NCBI GenBank assembly: GCA_019914945.1
Contig: CM034105.1
Span: forward strand, 5,084,001 to 5,148,000
Origin: Typha latifolia
Taxonomy: Eukaryota; Streptophyta; Magnoliopsida; Poales; Typhaceae
Direction: 5' to 3'
Length of the DNA stretch: 64,000 nucleotides
Shown here: piece after piece, positions 1 to 29,163 of the stretch
Numbering within the stretch: the stretch's first letter is position 1
Layout of the letters: each line of letters opens with the position of its first letter
The notes under the pieces: model-generated
The model's database searches: none
Told to the model about the DNA's origin: nothing
Seen by the model: only the letters and a program-made list of their open reading frames with translations
Position numbers and translations under genes: made by a program

Positions 1-498
1 AATAACCTAACTCTCTATAAATACAATAGCTTTATCAAACTCTAGCTAATATATTAAGCCGTCTAATGTAAATTTCAATGCATGGCTACCGAACTACTAC
101 TAAAAATTACCAAATAGTTTTTTCGACGATAATTATTTAGGGTTGAAGAAAACCCTGCGACCTCTTTGGTCGTAAGAGAGGTACCTATTTGATTCATATA
201 TTATCTATCTATACACATGAAAGTTTGATTTGTATACAATATGTAAAGTATATATGTTAAGTTCTTAACTCTTCCTGTTCTCTGGAAAGATGAAACACAT
301 GACGTTCCCTTTGAGCTATTTCTTTCTTTCACCATAAATAGCATGCTTGTGACAATAATGACAAATTATGGAAGAAATCAATTATCAAAACTGATACAAT
401 TAGATCAGCTCTTCATAGACAAACTTGGGATTTGCGACCCCAGGTAAGAGAAATAATGACAGCCTATCCTCTTTGCTGCATCTCGCTTTGAATCAGCT

Positions 499-16634
<16,136 letters not shown>

Positions 16635-16988
16635 TTCTTTTGCTTTTGTTTGGGGAAGAGGGGCGGAGGAGGGTTTAAAAGGGTTTTGGATATTTATTTA
16701 TTTTTGGGACATTTTTACTTCAAACCCTAACTTTTTACAAATTTGTGTTTTTTTTATAATTAAAATTTATTAAAAGAAAGCAAGAGGCTAAAAAATGGGT
16801 TTTTGACCAAAATAGACTCATTTTATGTAGAAATTTTTTTTACCGAAATGGACTACCCTAAAACTTTTCTCTAAACTGCTGAAAGACTAAGTTAAAGAAA
16901 TTTACATACATAAAACGCTGAACTAATCATGTTTTTGCCTAGGGAAAAAAAAACGTTGATCAGTTCAAGTATTTTTTAGCACTACAAT

Positions 16989-18139
16989 TAGGGGTGTAAA
17001 CGAGCCGAGCCTAAGCGAGCCGGCTCACACTTAGGCTCGGCTAAAAATAAATTTCTTGTCTTAAAATTGGGCTCACGCTTGGCTCATCTCAACTCAAGCC
17101 GACCCCGAGACGGAACAAAATAAGCTTGAGCCAAGCTCGAGCCTGAAATGAGCCTATTATTAAGCCTCATTCAAGTCGAGCCAACTTAAGCTAGACCGAG
17201 TCAGATCGAGCCCAAGCTAAGCACTACGACAGCTTGAGGAGGACGAGGTAGCCAATAGCTTGAGGAGGAGGAGGAGGCGGCGGCTGGCACCGCAACATCA
17301 CTGCCCTCCAAAATGCGGATCTGGTCACCCTTATCCCCTCCTCCTCCTATATCACCATTATCACCTCGGCAGCAAGCTAGTTTCAGAACGGGGCCATCTT
17401 GATGGGCGGATTGAGAAGCTCTCGCATCCTTGTCGCCGCCTGCTGTGGCCCGATAAGCATTGTCTTTATTGTCGGAATCTCCCTCGAGCTTGGCGAAGGA
17501 GAATGAGGCGGCCAACAACTTGAGAAAAAAGAGGAGGCGATCGGCACTGTGGCATCACCACCCTTCGGAATGCCAATTCAGTCGCCCTCATCCCCTCCTC
17601 CTCCTCTATCACCATTGTCATCTCGGCAGCGAGCCAGTTCTGGAACGAATCCATTTTGGCGGGCAAATCAAGGAGCTCTTGCATCTTCATTGCCGCTACC
17701 TTGACCCGATCGGCGCTACCTTCGTCGTTGAAATCTCCCTCGAGCTTGGCAAATGAGGAAGAGGCGGCCGACAACTTGAAGAGGAGGAGGCGGCCGACAA
17801 CTTGAAGAGGAGGAGGCGGCCGACAACTTGAAGAGGAGGAGGCGGCCGACAACTTGAAGAGGAGGAGGTGGCCGGCACTATGGCATCATCGCCCTTAGGA
17901 ACGCTAATCTGGTGTTGAAGGAGGAGGAGGCGGGCTAGGGACAGATGTGGGATTTTGACATTTTGGGAATAGGATTTTGTAAGAACCCTTTTATACCGAG
18001 CCTATCGAGCTGATCCTAAGCGAGCTGGCTCCAGCTCAGGCTCAACTCAATATTAATTTCGAGCTAGTTTTAGCGGCTCGGGCTCGGCTCAGCTCTAACC
18101 GAGCCAAGCTCAAGCCGCTCGTTAAGCTTAACAACCCTA
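16989..18139. mobile_element. GC-rich TIR-like element upstream of DEG10
   Basis: Begins taggggtgtaaacgagccga and ends gttaagcttaacaacccta, roughly inverted. Both subterminal zones are dense in gagcc/ggctc. Only 5 bp (acaat, 16984-16988 and 18140-18144) repeat at the flanks, so the superfamily is unsure (hAT-like by its ends). The interior has two diverged direct copies of a block of about 260 bp (near 17280-17520 and 17540-17760). These encode similar minus-strand peptides (SSFAKLEGDFND, QELLDLPAKMDSFQNWLAA). A 26-bp array follows. The cargo protein was not recognised. Confidence 0.55.
17750..17872. repeat. 26-bp tandem array
   Basis: The motif cggccgacaactt recurs at 17765, 17791, 17817 and 17843, an exact 26-bp period. 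It continues a reading frame on the minus strand (VVGRLLLFKLSAASS-like) but 26 is not a multiple of 3, so frames shift between units. It lies inside the 16989-18139 element. Confidence 0.9.
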
Positions 18140-18379
18140 ACAATAGTGAATTAGACCATGTTTGGTAAATAAGTTTGAGGGTAGTCCATTCCGATAAAAA
18201 GTTTTTGAACATGGCTAATTTGGTCAAAAACTCCTCAAAAAACATCATAAACAACCTCAAGAATGACACATCCCAAACACACGTCTAACTAAAATGGATT
18301 GGAACTCAAACATCTATGAGCCATCCCCAACAATTTTTTTTTTTATATTTACTGTAGTTTGCCAACCAGTGAACAACAT

Positions 18380-18718
18380 TGTTTGCCTCCATATAAGTAT
18401 GCTTTATATTCAAATCAGTGAAAATCAAAATCAATATCTGTAATCATCCAAAATCCCTTTCAATCTCCATGGGTTTGATTGTTGGTTAAGAAGCTAGATA
18501 AAAGATGAGAGTCGGTTTCCAATATCACTCTTAGGAATCATACTTCTTAGCTTGTAACATGGCTTCCACCCAAGCTTCAGAGTAAATGACTTTGACACCA
18601 ATGCTCGGACCTCTTCCTGCCAATAAAACACATACATTAGAATCTCGAAAGATCCATCACCCACTACCCTATTTAATTTTTGGGTCAAAAGCACCATCAA
18701 CATTTATCTTAATTATTC
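18380..18718 (-). pseudogene. Decayed RNase H-like fragment of a retroelement
   Basis: In one minus-strand frame: KINVDGAFDPKIK, stop, GSG, stop, WIFRDSN.CVLLAGRG, then EAWVEAMLQAKKYDS. The NVDGAF and RDS/GxVLLA pattern is that of the RNase H-like (RVT_3) domain found at the end of many plant LINE-like and reverse-transcriptase ORFs. At least two in-frame stops show it is dead. The rest of the element was not recognised. Confidence 0.6.
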
Positions 18719-21700
18719 CAAAGTTAGGGGGATGTTAATAGGGATTTCTATAAATCGCACCCTATATTTTGTCTATTTTGTGATTCACATATCATCTTTG
18801 GGAATTTTATAACGTGACCCTTTCTTGTTTTCTATAATATTCATTTAATATCCTGAGTTAACTTAAGTTAACCAAAATAAAACAGAACGATACTAGAAAG
18901 GGAATATTATGTTATAATCTAATATATAATTTATAACATTCCTAAATAATCATTGTACTCATCTCTAATTTTATTCATAACTTGAACATCCATAACTTAT
19001 TGCCTTTTCTCAAAGCATGGATAACAAACCTTGATTGTTTGCGTGCGACTATGTTCCTCAACAAAGGGAATCTTGGTTTGTGTAGAGAATATGGGGAGGG
19101 AGATGGAACATTGATTTTGTTGCTTGCGATCTCAAGGATAGGGATGGAGATAAAAAATTTTTGGGAAAAGATAGAAAAAATGGGGTTCGAGCTAAAGAGA
19201 TGGAGAAAAATGTGCGAAGTCGGGGAAAGCTTTTAAGGCTCGTACATTGTAGGGGATTTTGGGGGAGTGAGATTACTGTGGAGTTTGATATTTTAATTTT
19301 GTAGGGTAAGGTTTCATTATAATAGAATTTTGTGGGGGATATGAGTTAAGTTTGGATCTTTTAAGGATATTTTAGTAATATTTGAAACTAAAGTCATTTG
19401 AACCATATAACATGATTAATGTCAGTTAGCTAAAGTAATGATAGGGTGTTAAATAAATATTATAGAAACAATGGGTTGCCTTATAAAATTCTCAAATATA
19501 AAGTGCAAATCACAAAATAAGTAAAATATATGGTGTAATTTATTAAAATTTCTATTTAATATTTGTGATACTATTATCTTTGATGTATTTCAATTTAACA
19601 GGATTTTAAAAATACTCAACCGTCATCATTAGCATATTTCTCCAAAATTGGTGGACACATGTCTTATCATCCTTGAATATATAAGTATTATGAATCTTTC
19701 AATTTTTTTTATTAATTAAGAATGCATTGAACAGAGGGCGACGCCTCCAAAAATATTACATATTGGTGTCCCGCACGTGTAAGGTGCCAGCGGCATCAGA
19801 ACACAAAATAGAGATTAAGTCAGGCATCCCCGAGTCTTCCCAAGTAAAATCAGAAATTTACAATAATAGCAGAAGTAAAAACATTATTATTGTTCCCCAA
19901 AATATCATGTTCTTTAAACCAGTCCTCAGATAGCCAATCCCTAGAACAGTCATAGATAGATTCCAAAATTCCTTAGCTATCTCACAATCCAAACACAAAT
20001 TTATGTTTCCAAACTCTACTTCTCGTATTTATATTCGAGCCCCTTTTTTTAAAGACTTTATTCTCTTAGAAATTTATTAAAAACACCTTATTTTTGTTAT
20101 TTAACCCTACATTTGCTTAGAGATAATTTCTTTTTCACCCTACCTTCATTAAAAGATAAATGCATTCAGTTTTAAAAGCCCAATCTTGCTATTACTAAAA
20201 TCTAAAAACAATTTTTTCTCAAATAGCCCGAGTTAACTTGTTGAATAAAGAATATTCTATTATTTTTAAGATAAAAAAACTGGACTACCTAACAATATTC
20301 CTTATTTGAGCTTAAAGATAGTTCATATTAAAATTTAAAATTAATAAATGAGGGAATTTAAATCAGTTATAGAATTTTAATAGTTGTAATTAAATGGGTC
20401 TAGCGACTATAATTTTAAAAGGCTGAATTAATAGAAGGTTACAAAAAATTAGAGGATTTTACAAACCTCTAAAAATGTATAACTAACTTATTATGAGTCT
20501 ATGTATAACTGGAACAATAGTAATCTACATTCTTTTACTTAGACTTCTCTATTTTCTCTAGATGATATATTTTATAGAATTAGGTGTTAGATTCTCATTA
20601 AGGAAGTCGATGAACTATGCTATATGGTAATTGTAAGATAAAGTTCTGAGTTATAACTTAGATGAAAGAGATATGAATAATTATGTACAAAGGATGCCAT
20701 CTGGAATTCTGAACTCTTTAATTTATCTTTTTGTGTTATGTATTGTTCTTCTATTTTCTATAATACAAAACTAAAATTACTCTAGTGCAATAATATTAAA
20801 TACTAAATTTTTAGTAATTCAACCAATAATAATTCCCCTAGTTTTAACTATACTTTAATCTTAAAAACTTATTTAGAGGTATTAAGGTTGATCTATTATA
20901 GTTAATTTAACTCATTTATATGGTAAATTTCAGTTAAGAGAACTAATGATTAGTGTGTTTCTAATAGACTACCATTTTTCTTTTGTTCAAGAAGTGTCTG
21001 CATTTGTACATGTCACACTAGGAAATAATATGATGAGCTAAAATAAGGCTAGTGGACTTTAATAAATTCTTGGACTTTGATCCATTATCTATTCTTCATC
21101 TGGGCCATTTCCAAGTGCTAAGCTTGGCCTGCCATCAAGTTATATATATGTCAATGATATTTATGCCAAATACAAGTAATGAAACATTTTCTCCAAATTT
21201 ACCTTCTTGTCTTTTTGTAATGATTGGATATTGGAAATGTTTTATTTTTTTTCTTTTGAATTTAGAGATGAAAAAAAAAAAGATGGTTATAGAATACTTT
21301 TACGTAGATCATGATGTTAAACCCTGTTATCTAGTCATTGTATTTTATATGTTCTAATATTACGATGTCATGGATCTTGTTATCTAGATATACATTATTT
21401 ACTAATTACCTACACTAATAATATAACTAGTACTGAAAGTTTCACCACTTCTCAGTTTTAATAAGTCCAAGGATTATCGAAACTTTTAGAAAAGAAAATA
21501 AAAGAAAAGAACTAGCTAGAAGTTTAGTTAGCCAGCCTTGCTATGTTACTATGCCACTAAGTTTTGCGAGATATAAATTGGGAAAAATGAAATGGATTTT
21601 GCACATATCCCTATATCTATCTCTCTTACACGATGAGGATGGGGTTAAGTTGGCGGAAAGAAATATGGAATAATAATTAGGATTGGCGAGCTGACAAAGA

Positions 21701-21786
21701 AACATGCAAATGTTTAACATATGCTATTTCTGAGACAATCTCATGCATGCCCACATGCAACCAAGAGAATGATGTGACTTCTCATG

Positions 21787-21802
21787 TATATAATATATAT
21801 AT

Positions 21803-21866
<64 letters not shown>
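21787..21866. repeat. (AT)n followed by (GA)n microsatellite
   Basis: About 27 bp of AT-type repeat runs directly into about 26 GA units. Intergenic. Confidence 0.95.
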
Positions 21867-21870
<4 letters not shown>

Positions 21871-24800
21871 AATGACATTAAAAACTTGAACGTCCTCAGG
21901 CCACCATCATTAACTTTCCCTCCGTTTTGTCCCCCTCCCCCCTCTTGCCCCGTACGCCAACTGGGTCCCCACATACTTGCTATATAGTATTAGGTAAACC
22001 TCTCTCGTTTGATATATAAACTTGCTCTTCACTTCTTTCTCACCTTTTTATTTATTTATTTATTTTTGTTTCTTCTCACTACTACGTGTCTTTTTTGACC
22101 ATGTAATTCTCATATGATGTTGATTATTCTTTTCTTTTCTTTACATATTATTTGAGTGAAGAAGAAGGTTAATAGTGTCACAGTTAAATAGCTAGATATA
22201 CTCCAAAACTGTATGGATAAATATATGTATATTGAGGGTACGTACGTACGTAGGTAGGTAGGGGAGTGCATCTAAAAAGGGTTGGGAGTAAAGCTATCAA
22301 ATCCCAAGAATGATCAGAAAGAACTCGCCTCCCGAAGGCCAAGGAGACGCTCAAGTATTGTTGACGTTGACGTAACCCTCCTTCTCTCCTCTCTCTCTCT
22401 CTCTCTCTCGCCTCCCGAATGCCAAGGAGATATATGTTAGTATTACTATTGGAGGTCAACACTCGATCCATTCTCCATCGATCAATCCATCCCATCCATT
22501 CATCCATGATCCTGTGGTGGGGTCGCCAACATCACGGTCAGCTTAAGGATCCGTCACCTCGAAGGGACACCTTCTTTATTTTCTGTGTCCCCGCACCGTA
22601 CGTACGCCTCTGCTCTCTCGCGCCAACTACGCGACCACTCTCTCTCTCTCTCTGTCTCTCCTCTCCTCGATCTATCTATCTCTGCATGTATGTGTGTATG
22701 TAATGTATTGATGTATATATTAGAATTAAAAAAGGCGAAGGTATTGGTTGGCTTTAATTAGGATCCTACTTCTTTTATGTTTAACACTCTTGCAGCTCAC
22801 TCACTACTACTATTGTTTTCATATATTTATATCATACAAACTCATGTAAGTAACTCTAAGACCAAAGAATTATAGTTATTAAATACGTTTGATCGATATA
22901 TTTATACGGTGCTCCAATCAACCCAGAAGTATTGGCTTATTCATAAATTAAGTTCACCTGTTGAACTACCAAAATATCTAGACTCCCAGGTGAGCAGTAA
23001 CATAAAACATCTAACAATATATACATAGTACTCTTATATATGGTTGCAAACAAATAGAGTACGAGCAAGCTGGCCTAGACTAAATAATTTACTCTCTCTC
23101 TCTCTCTCTCTCATGTAATAGTGTAACACTAAACCAATAAAGAATTTACTGAGATCTTAAAATACTCGATTGTTTGTTTAATTTTAACGTTATTCAAGCC
23201 TCAGAAAAGAGGAGACGACGAAAAAGTACTAGAGTTAGCTGTATCTATTTATTAGTTGATCCAACTTACTCTTAAATCAATTAATTAATTAATTAAGCTA
23301 GTTCAAGCTTATATATTCCCAAACCATCACCATTGAAACGTAGGAAAGTATACAATCTAAACTGCATGAATAATGGCTAGCTATCTACATAGTTGCATGA
23401 CCTTAATTTGGACATGAAATACTTGAAGACTATGTACGTAATAGTAAATTTTATGGAATCATAACAAAGATCTCCGATCCATTACGCCAGTATACATGAT
23501 ACATATATAGTTACACATCATTAAATACAGCCACTTTGATGATCCCTGCAAATCTATAGCAGGAAACCATGCAGCTCAGTTCATGAACAGTAGATTTAAT
23601 TAGGAAGGCCCTAGGCTTTTTGCGGTTAGCCTACGAATTAAGTCATTGGATTTAATTTAAGGTCATAATCATGGAAAGTCTATATGCACGTGTGTCTTCG
23701 AAAAGGCAATTATTCGATGGTCCAATGGTACTAATTAACATGGAAGACAACCTATGCTTGCCGTTCTTCTCTCATTACAAGTTTTCGGTTAACATTTTCT
23801 CGATGATACAATTTAGTCATGATGATACTATGGACCAAGAAATATACTAAGGACTGGTCCTCTTCTACACTGAGACATAGAGATTGATGATCATCTAACT
23901 TAAATGACCATGGACCACTTTAATTGTTCCAATACCTAGAAGCATATATGGAAGTGGAAGCTAGATTTAGTAGTAGCTAGATAGGTCGAATAAAAAATAT
24001 ATAATAAATTGGATCCCTTATGATTGGCGCCTAAGTCTCTTATGATCTTTATGATCACATTAGTGAAGTTATAAGAGGTAAGAAATAAATAGGCCAATAG
24101 TTGTTTAAAAGGATAGTCCAATAAACTACCTCAAAAACCAAACTATAATGTTATAAGACAAACTCCACAGTAATGTTAACAACTTTGAGCAATTCAAATC
24201 ATATTTTACAAAAGAGAATGGTCTCGATATACAATTATCTTTTTTTTTATTTATCAATAGGCACTTTGGAATTTGAAAATAAATGGAACGAATGGAAAGA
24301 TAATTTCACTAAAGAATTACAATCCATTTGCTAATTATTTCAACAGATAATCAACTATGACAAATTTAAGATGTTGAATAATTTTTGACCGAGTGGTCAT
24401 AGATATGGTATAGGTGATATTGTGGTCCAATCCAAACAGTACCCTCTTCTCATCATATCGCGTATTCATGTTCTAAGGGTGAGAGTTTTAAACTAAAGCA
24501 TAATAAATAGGTTTGATCGCTTAATTTGGAGTAAACCTTATCCAAGCTCATGATCATGAGAGCAAAATATATATACCTTTGTATTAATTTATTTCTCATA
24601 CTTTATGTTCCTTGCTCTTAACTATGGCAAGAAAAGAAGAAAGTAATAGTGTTTAGTGTGGTCATTTTGATACTTGTACGTTAGCTATTTTAAAGCATGC
24701 ATATTTAAGCAACAATAAGTTTTTTTTTTCTTTTTCTAGTACATTCAATATTAGCTAATTTCCATGTTTCATTAAATTCATAAGGGATAAACAATGTCCT

Positions 24801-25248
24801 ACTTTCTCTATCTATCAGAGTTAAATAGGAACTTAATTAAATCAACCATATGAGATATTATTCTCACACTCTCTAAGTCAATTATAGAAAAAGCTTGAAG
24901 AGATGTGTGTGCGCACTATAAGTACCGGCAAACTCGGTAGAAAATTGAAGATTAATACGAATCAACATTGACGAACACAATGTTGACTTAAATCAACTTG
25001 AATAATAATGTTGTAAAATGAGCATGGAATTATGCTTAAGTCAAGCTTGTCATATCATGATTAATTTTATAACCAATATTAATATTAAGTTTAATTGGAA
25101 TTCATTATCAAATGCTGATGGTTGGCTTGACTCGAAGTTAACGAACTTAGTTATTTAAATAAACTATGATCTACTTAGACTCTAACTAAACTACGTAAGT
25201 AAAATACATAAGATAATTTGACTTGATCTATGGAGCCCAATATCCCTA

Positions 25249-26942
25249 TGATGTGATCCGATCCGACCCGGATCGCATCACCCTCCATATTTTGCCAAAG
25301 TAGCTGAAACACTCATCCCCAAAAATTATTTGTTTTTTATGTGAAATAATACATGTGACTCTTACAAAGTATTTAAGATAGGTCTAGAATATCATAATAA
25401 TTCAAGCAAAATAATTCAGAATTACAAGTATTATAGGCCTCAATAAACCTCCAGAAATACATGTCCATATATAAATTTAAAATATAAAAACCCACGTAAG
25501 GGCTAAAGTCTAACTACGAAGAAATAAAATAAGAGACTCTAATAAGATAAATAAATCTGCTACTCCTTGAAATTCACATCCTCCATATCTAACTCTCAAA
25601 TATTTCTACCAAAAAAGGCGTTGAGCACACAGCCCAATAAGTATAATCTAATAATAATCTATGAACAATGTAATTTATAATAAACTTTCATTTAATCATA
25701 AGACACAGAAGTGCATAATAACATCATAACTTGAAACAACTTCTCATATCATTAAGATAACTCACAATGTATCATAATCCACATAGCAAATATATCAACG
25801 GTGTTATTAATCCACATAGCAAACATAATAACGAGGAGGAATAGTCATCTAGCGGTAATATCGTTTGTACATGCCTAGCAACACTGCATATGATTCGTTT
25901 ATCTATGGCCATCAAACTAAGAACCACAATCGTAGGCCCATATCTCATCATCATCATTATCACTAATCTAGTAAATCGTCGCAAACAATAAAATTATTAC
26001 TTGTAACCGAATCATCGCACACAACAAAATTATTATATACAGAGAAAAAGAGCCCACAGCTCAATGAACGCCTTTACCTTGTGTCATTGGATACAACTAG
26101 AGCTATAATATTACCTCTCTAACATCTTTCCACTATCATTCTACTCTAGTCTTGTCTTCAAATAAGGTAGTATAATAAACTGAATGCCCCACAAGCTAAC
26201 AACCTAAGGTGTAGACTGCTAATATAATACTACTATACAATACATTCTACTCTTAACCTCCGGCAAAGTGAGTGAGGGGCAATGCTTAGTCAGGATTAGA
26301 CTAATAATGATACGTGCATGTGGTGTCATGTCTTATGTTACTTTATTTATATCATGATTATTAAGATAACACATGTTATAACTAAGTATGAAGTCTATCA
26401 TGAATAAAGAGATAAGTAGTACATAATTAATAATTAAATAGCAACTACTCATGCATGTAAAAATAAGTAATAATGACATAATATGATTATCATCACAATA
26501 GTTATATTACTCGAGACTAATAAGATCTAACTCGCCTAAAATGTATTTGGAATCTATCTAACTCTCCTCAACAATTGGGCTCCTCCTCACATGGTAAAGG
26601 GTCTATAGTTGGATTGGCCCGGTGGTGCTCCGGTGGTCCGTGGCTTTCGTCAGGCTCTTCAATGGCACAAAACAAGGAAAAGGGAGAGAAAGAGGCGACG
26701 GGGAGAAGGTGGCTGGAATTGAAAATCGTTTAATGTGGGAGGGCTAGGGTTTTATATAGGAGGTGATGTGGAGGGAGTGGAGTTTGAACTGCACTCATGT
26801 GCGACGAGATTTTCACCCTTCTCATAACTGCCTGTGAGAGGTGGAGGATAGAAGAGGGGAGGTGGTGCACAAGCTTAGCATGTGCGTTGCAAGTGAGGGA
26901 GGAGTGCACGTGCACTAAGAGATTCTTTTTAGGGGTGTTACA
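25249..26942 (-). mobile_element. Probable solo LTR in reverse orientation
   Basis: Read on the minus strand it starts tgtaacacccctaaaaag, has a TATA-like cctatataaaaccctag (near 26752), continues through AT-rich DNA and ends gatcggatcacatca, i.e. TG..CA. The start and promoter layout resemble plant Ty3/gypsy LTRs. No pol ORF and no convincing 5-bp target duplication were seen, so the limits are provisional. Confidence 0.45.
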
Positions 26943-28370
26943 ATACTGGCTAGCTAATCAGACAATTCCACTTGATTTAGTTATATTTAAATTAAATAAC
27001 TTAAGATTTAATTCAAGCTTGATTCAAGATTAATTCAATCTTAAAGCTTGATTTAAAATATGCTTGAATATACTTATCAGGTGGCTCAAAATAGACTTGA
27101 GTTCGAAATAGGCACTAATTATGCTCAAATTAAAGCTAACCAATTCAAACTTGATATTTTAGGTTAGACTCTAAACTAGTTAAATTCAAGCTTGAACAGA
27201 TCTCGGCCGAGTGCACCCCTACTAGCCAACCCTCCTGCCCCAATATGCGGCCCTCATTCTACCAATCCATATGTCCTACTTTCGATAATAAAACAAATTA
27301 ATCCATATATTATTTAAAAAGTTTTAATTATGAAAATGAGTCTCAAAATGCTATCGAGTTATCTTTGCATGCAAAAATGTTTAAATCCGTTGTCGCTCAA
27401 TAGACATGCACATGTGGACATGTTGGATTGCCACTTAAATGTTTTAATGCTATAGTAATTGTAATTCAGATACTAGGACTTGAAAGAATGTCATGAAATC
27501 AGTCATGATCGACAAAACTATATAGCTAGTTCGTAAATCTATTACTTCACAAGATTGAGACAGAGACATAATAATCCAGAACATTCGTCATCCGACAGAA
27601 TCAACATCTCCGAGTACAAAACAATGTCTAATAGACCCAGGTAAACCGACTCGGTTGCAAAGTAAATACTGAATAAAAACATGCCTTAAAAGCTCAAGTA
27701 AAAGAAGATTTATTGCGAACTTGTGTCATGTACAGTCTTGGCCTCGTCAGCTTATGGCAAATAGAGGTCCCACACTCCAAGTGACAGTAACCAACAAGAT
27801 CCTACAACCAACTTCCACCCCCTCTCTCACTTGCTCTTATTAGATTCATCAATTCAGTGAACAATGTGTTTCTTCTCCATTATATTTATTGCTACCATCT
27901 ATCCATTTGTCTGTGGAGGTGTGAGTTGTGCCTATCAATGCCATTGAATGTTGAGGGACCTAGTTGGAGAAGACAAAGGGAAAAAAAAGAGACTGAGGAG
28001 AATCAATCAGATATATTCCTCTACATGCATTTAATGGCATACATGAATTTAGGCTCTTGTTGTTGCTTCATTAACTTTTACAACATCCTTTCATGCCATC
28101 AAGGATACATATATATATATTTGAGATAAAAAGGGTCAAATCAAGACATGCTCCTGTAACTTTCATCCATCTATAATTCCTTGTCTTTGGGAGGTCCCAA
28201 ATCCCATCCGTTCATGTTCTTTCCTTAACTTCATAACTACTATCCTAATATAATATATAAATACTAATGCTAGGCTTCGCAAAAAATATCCCTCGAAAAT
28301 ATTATTGATAAATAAAATTTTATATGTGACAAGATAATATTGTAGTTCACAAAAATTGTAAAAATTAACC

Positions 28371-28410
<40 letters not shown>

Positions 28411-28431
28411 CAACCCTCTCTCTTTGCCCCT
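26943..28431. other. Upstream region of LBD6
   Basis: AT-rich DNA without a recognisable gene or repeat family until the (AT)n run at 28371-28407, which sits just upstream of the TATA box. It would hold the LBD6 promoter. Confidence 0.5.
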
Positions 28432-28438
28432 TATAAAA
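28432..28438 (+). promoter_or_regulatory. TATA box of LBD6
   Basis: tataaaa following an (AT)n tract and ccctctctctttgcccc. It is followed about 30 bp later by a CT-rich initiator-like leader, the usual plant core-promoter arrangement. It is the only good TATA upstream of the leader exon. Confidence 0.6.
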
Positions 28439-28570
28439 ACATTTGTTCTCTCTCTCTCTCCTCTCCAGTTTTTATCGCCGGCTCATCTGCCCTCACCATC
28501 TTTAGGTGCTTCCTCTCCGTTTATATTTCTCTCTCTCCAAACTCACACTGCTATCAGGTCGAGTAGAGTT

Positions 28571-28571
<1 letters not shown>

Positions 28572-28623
<52 letters not shown>
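28572..28623 (+). repeat. (GA)26 in the LBD6 5' leader
   Basis: Uninterrupted GA run inside the predicted 5' untranslated exon. GA runs of this type are known binding sites for BPC/GAGA-binding proteins in plants; a regulatory role here is inference. Confidence 0.85.
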
Positions 28624-28629
<6 letters not shown>

Positions 28630-28698
28630 GAAAGGAGGCCGTCGAGAAGAGCGGAGGGGACTCGGCAAAAAGGGAGGAGAAAAGCTCGCGGAAAAAGG

Positions 28699-28827
28699 TA
28701 TGCCGTTGCCGTCGTCTTCGGATCCGATAACCGCCTGCCCCTCTTCCTCTTTCTTCTCCTTCGATTGACTTAAAATATAACTACGGATAGCAATTGATCC
28801 AAGAAAAGTAGTAGTGATAGAATAATT

Positions 28828-28861
<34 letters not shown>

Positions 28862-29132
28862 GTTTTATATTGCTTTTCGATTTACTCGGAATTTAAAAGT
28901 TTGTTGGATCGTGCGTTCTTTGCTTTGTTACTTTTGTTTCGGGTGAAACCGAATCGACGCGAATATATGACAAATATGTGAACAAAGTAAATAAAATCCC
29001 GCAGCGATTTCCTTTCTTAAAATTGTGTTCTTTCCTTCTTTTTCTTTTTCTTTTTTTTCCCTTCAACGATTCTAATTGCAATCTTGATTTTGTTTCCTGT
29101 TTTTTTTTCTCAAACGGTGTCTTATTGGCTAG
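28699..29132 (+). other. Predicted intron in the LBD6 5' UTR
   Basis: Donor ggaaaaag|gtatgc at 28699, and acceptor ggctag|ggggag ending at 29132 after a T-rich stretch. This places the ATG 31 nt into exon 2. An intron in the leader is known for AS2-type LBD genes. Without it the frame would continue upstream from an ATG at 28978, adding a T-rich unlike-LBD segment. Confidence 0.65.
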
Positions 29133-29163
29133 GGGGAGTGATTCCGGTGGCGAATCGGTAGTT

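Larger units (their letters stand above)
18140..25248. other. Intergenic DNA between DEG10 and LBD6, left part
   Basis: No host gene was recognised. Contents: a decayed RNase H fragment (18380-18718), an (AT)/(GA) microsatellite (21787-21866), CT runs near 22390 and 22640, and a gtac-rich stretch near 22240. ORFs here are short, unconserved-looking or follow simple repeats. Confidence 0.6.

Noticed and set aside
28978..29163. Upstream in-frame extension of LBD6
   Set aside because: Phe/Leu-rich and T-rich, ends in a good acceptor, and unlike any LBD N-terminus; better explained as leader intron.
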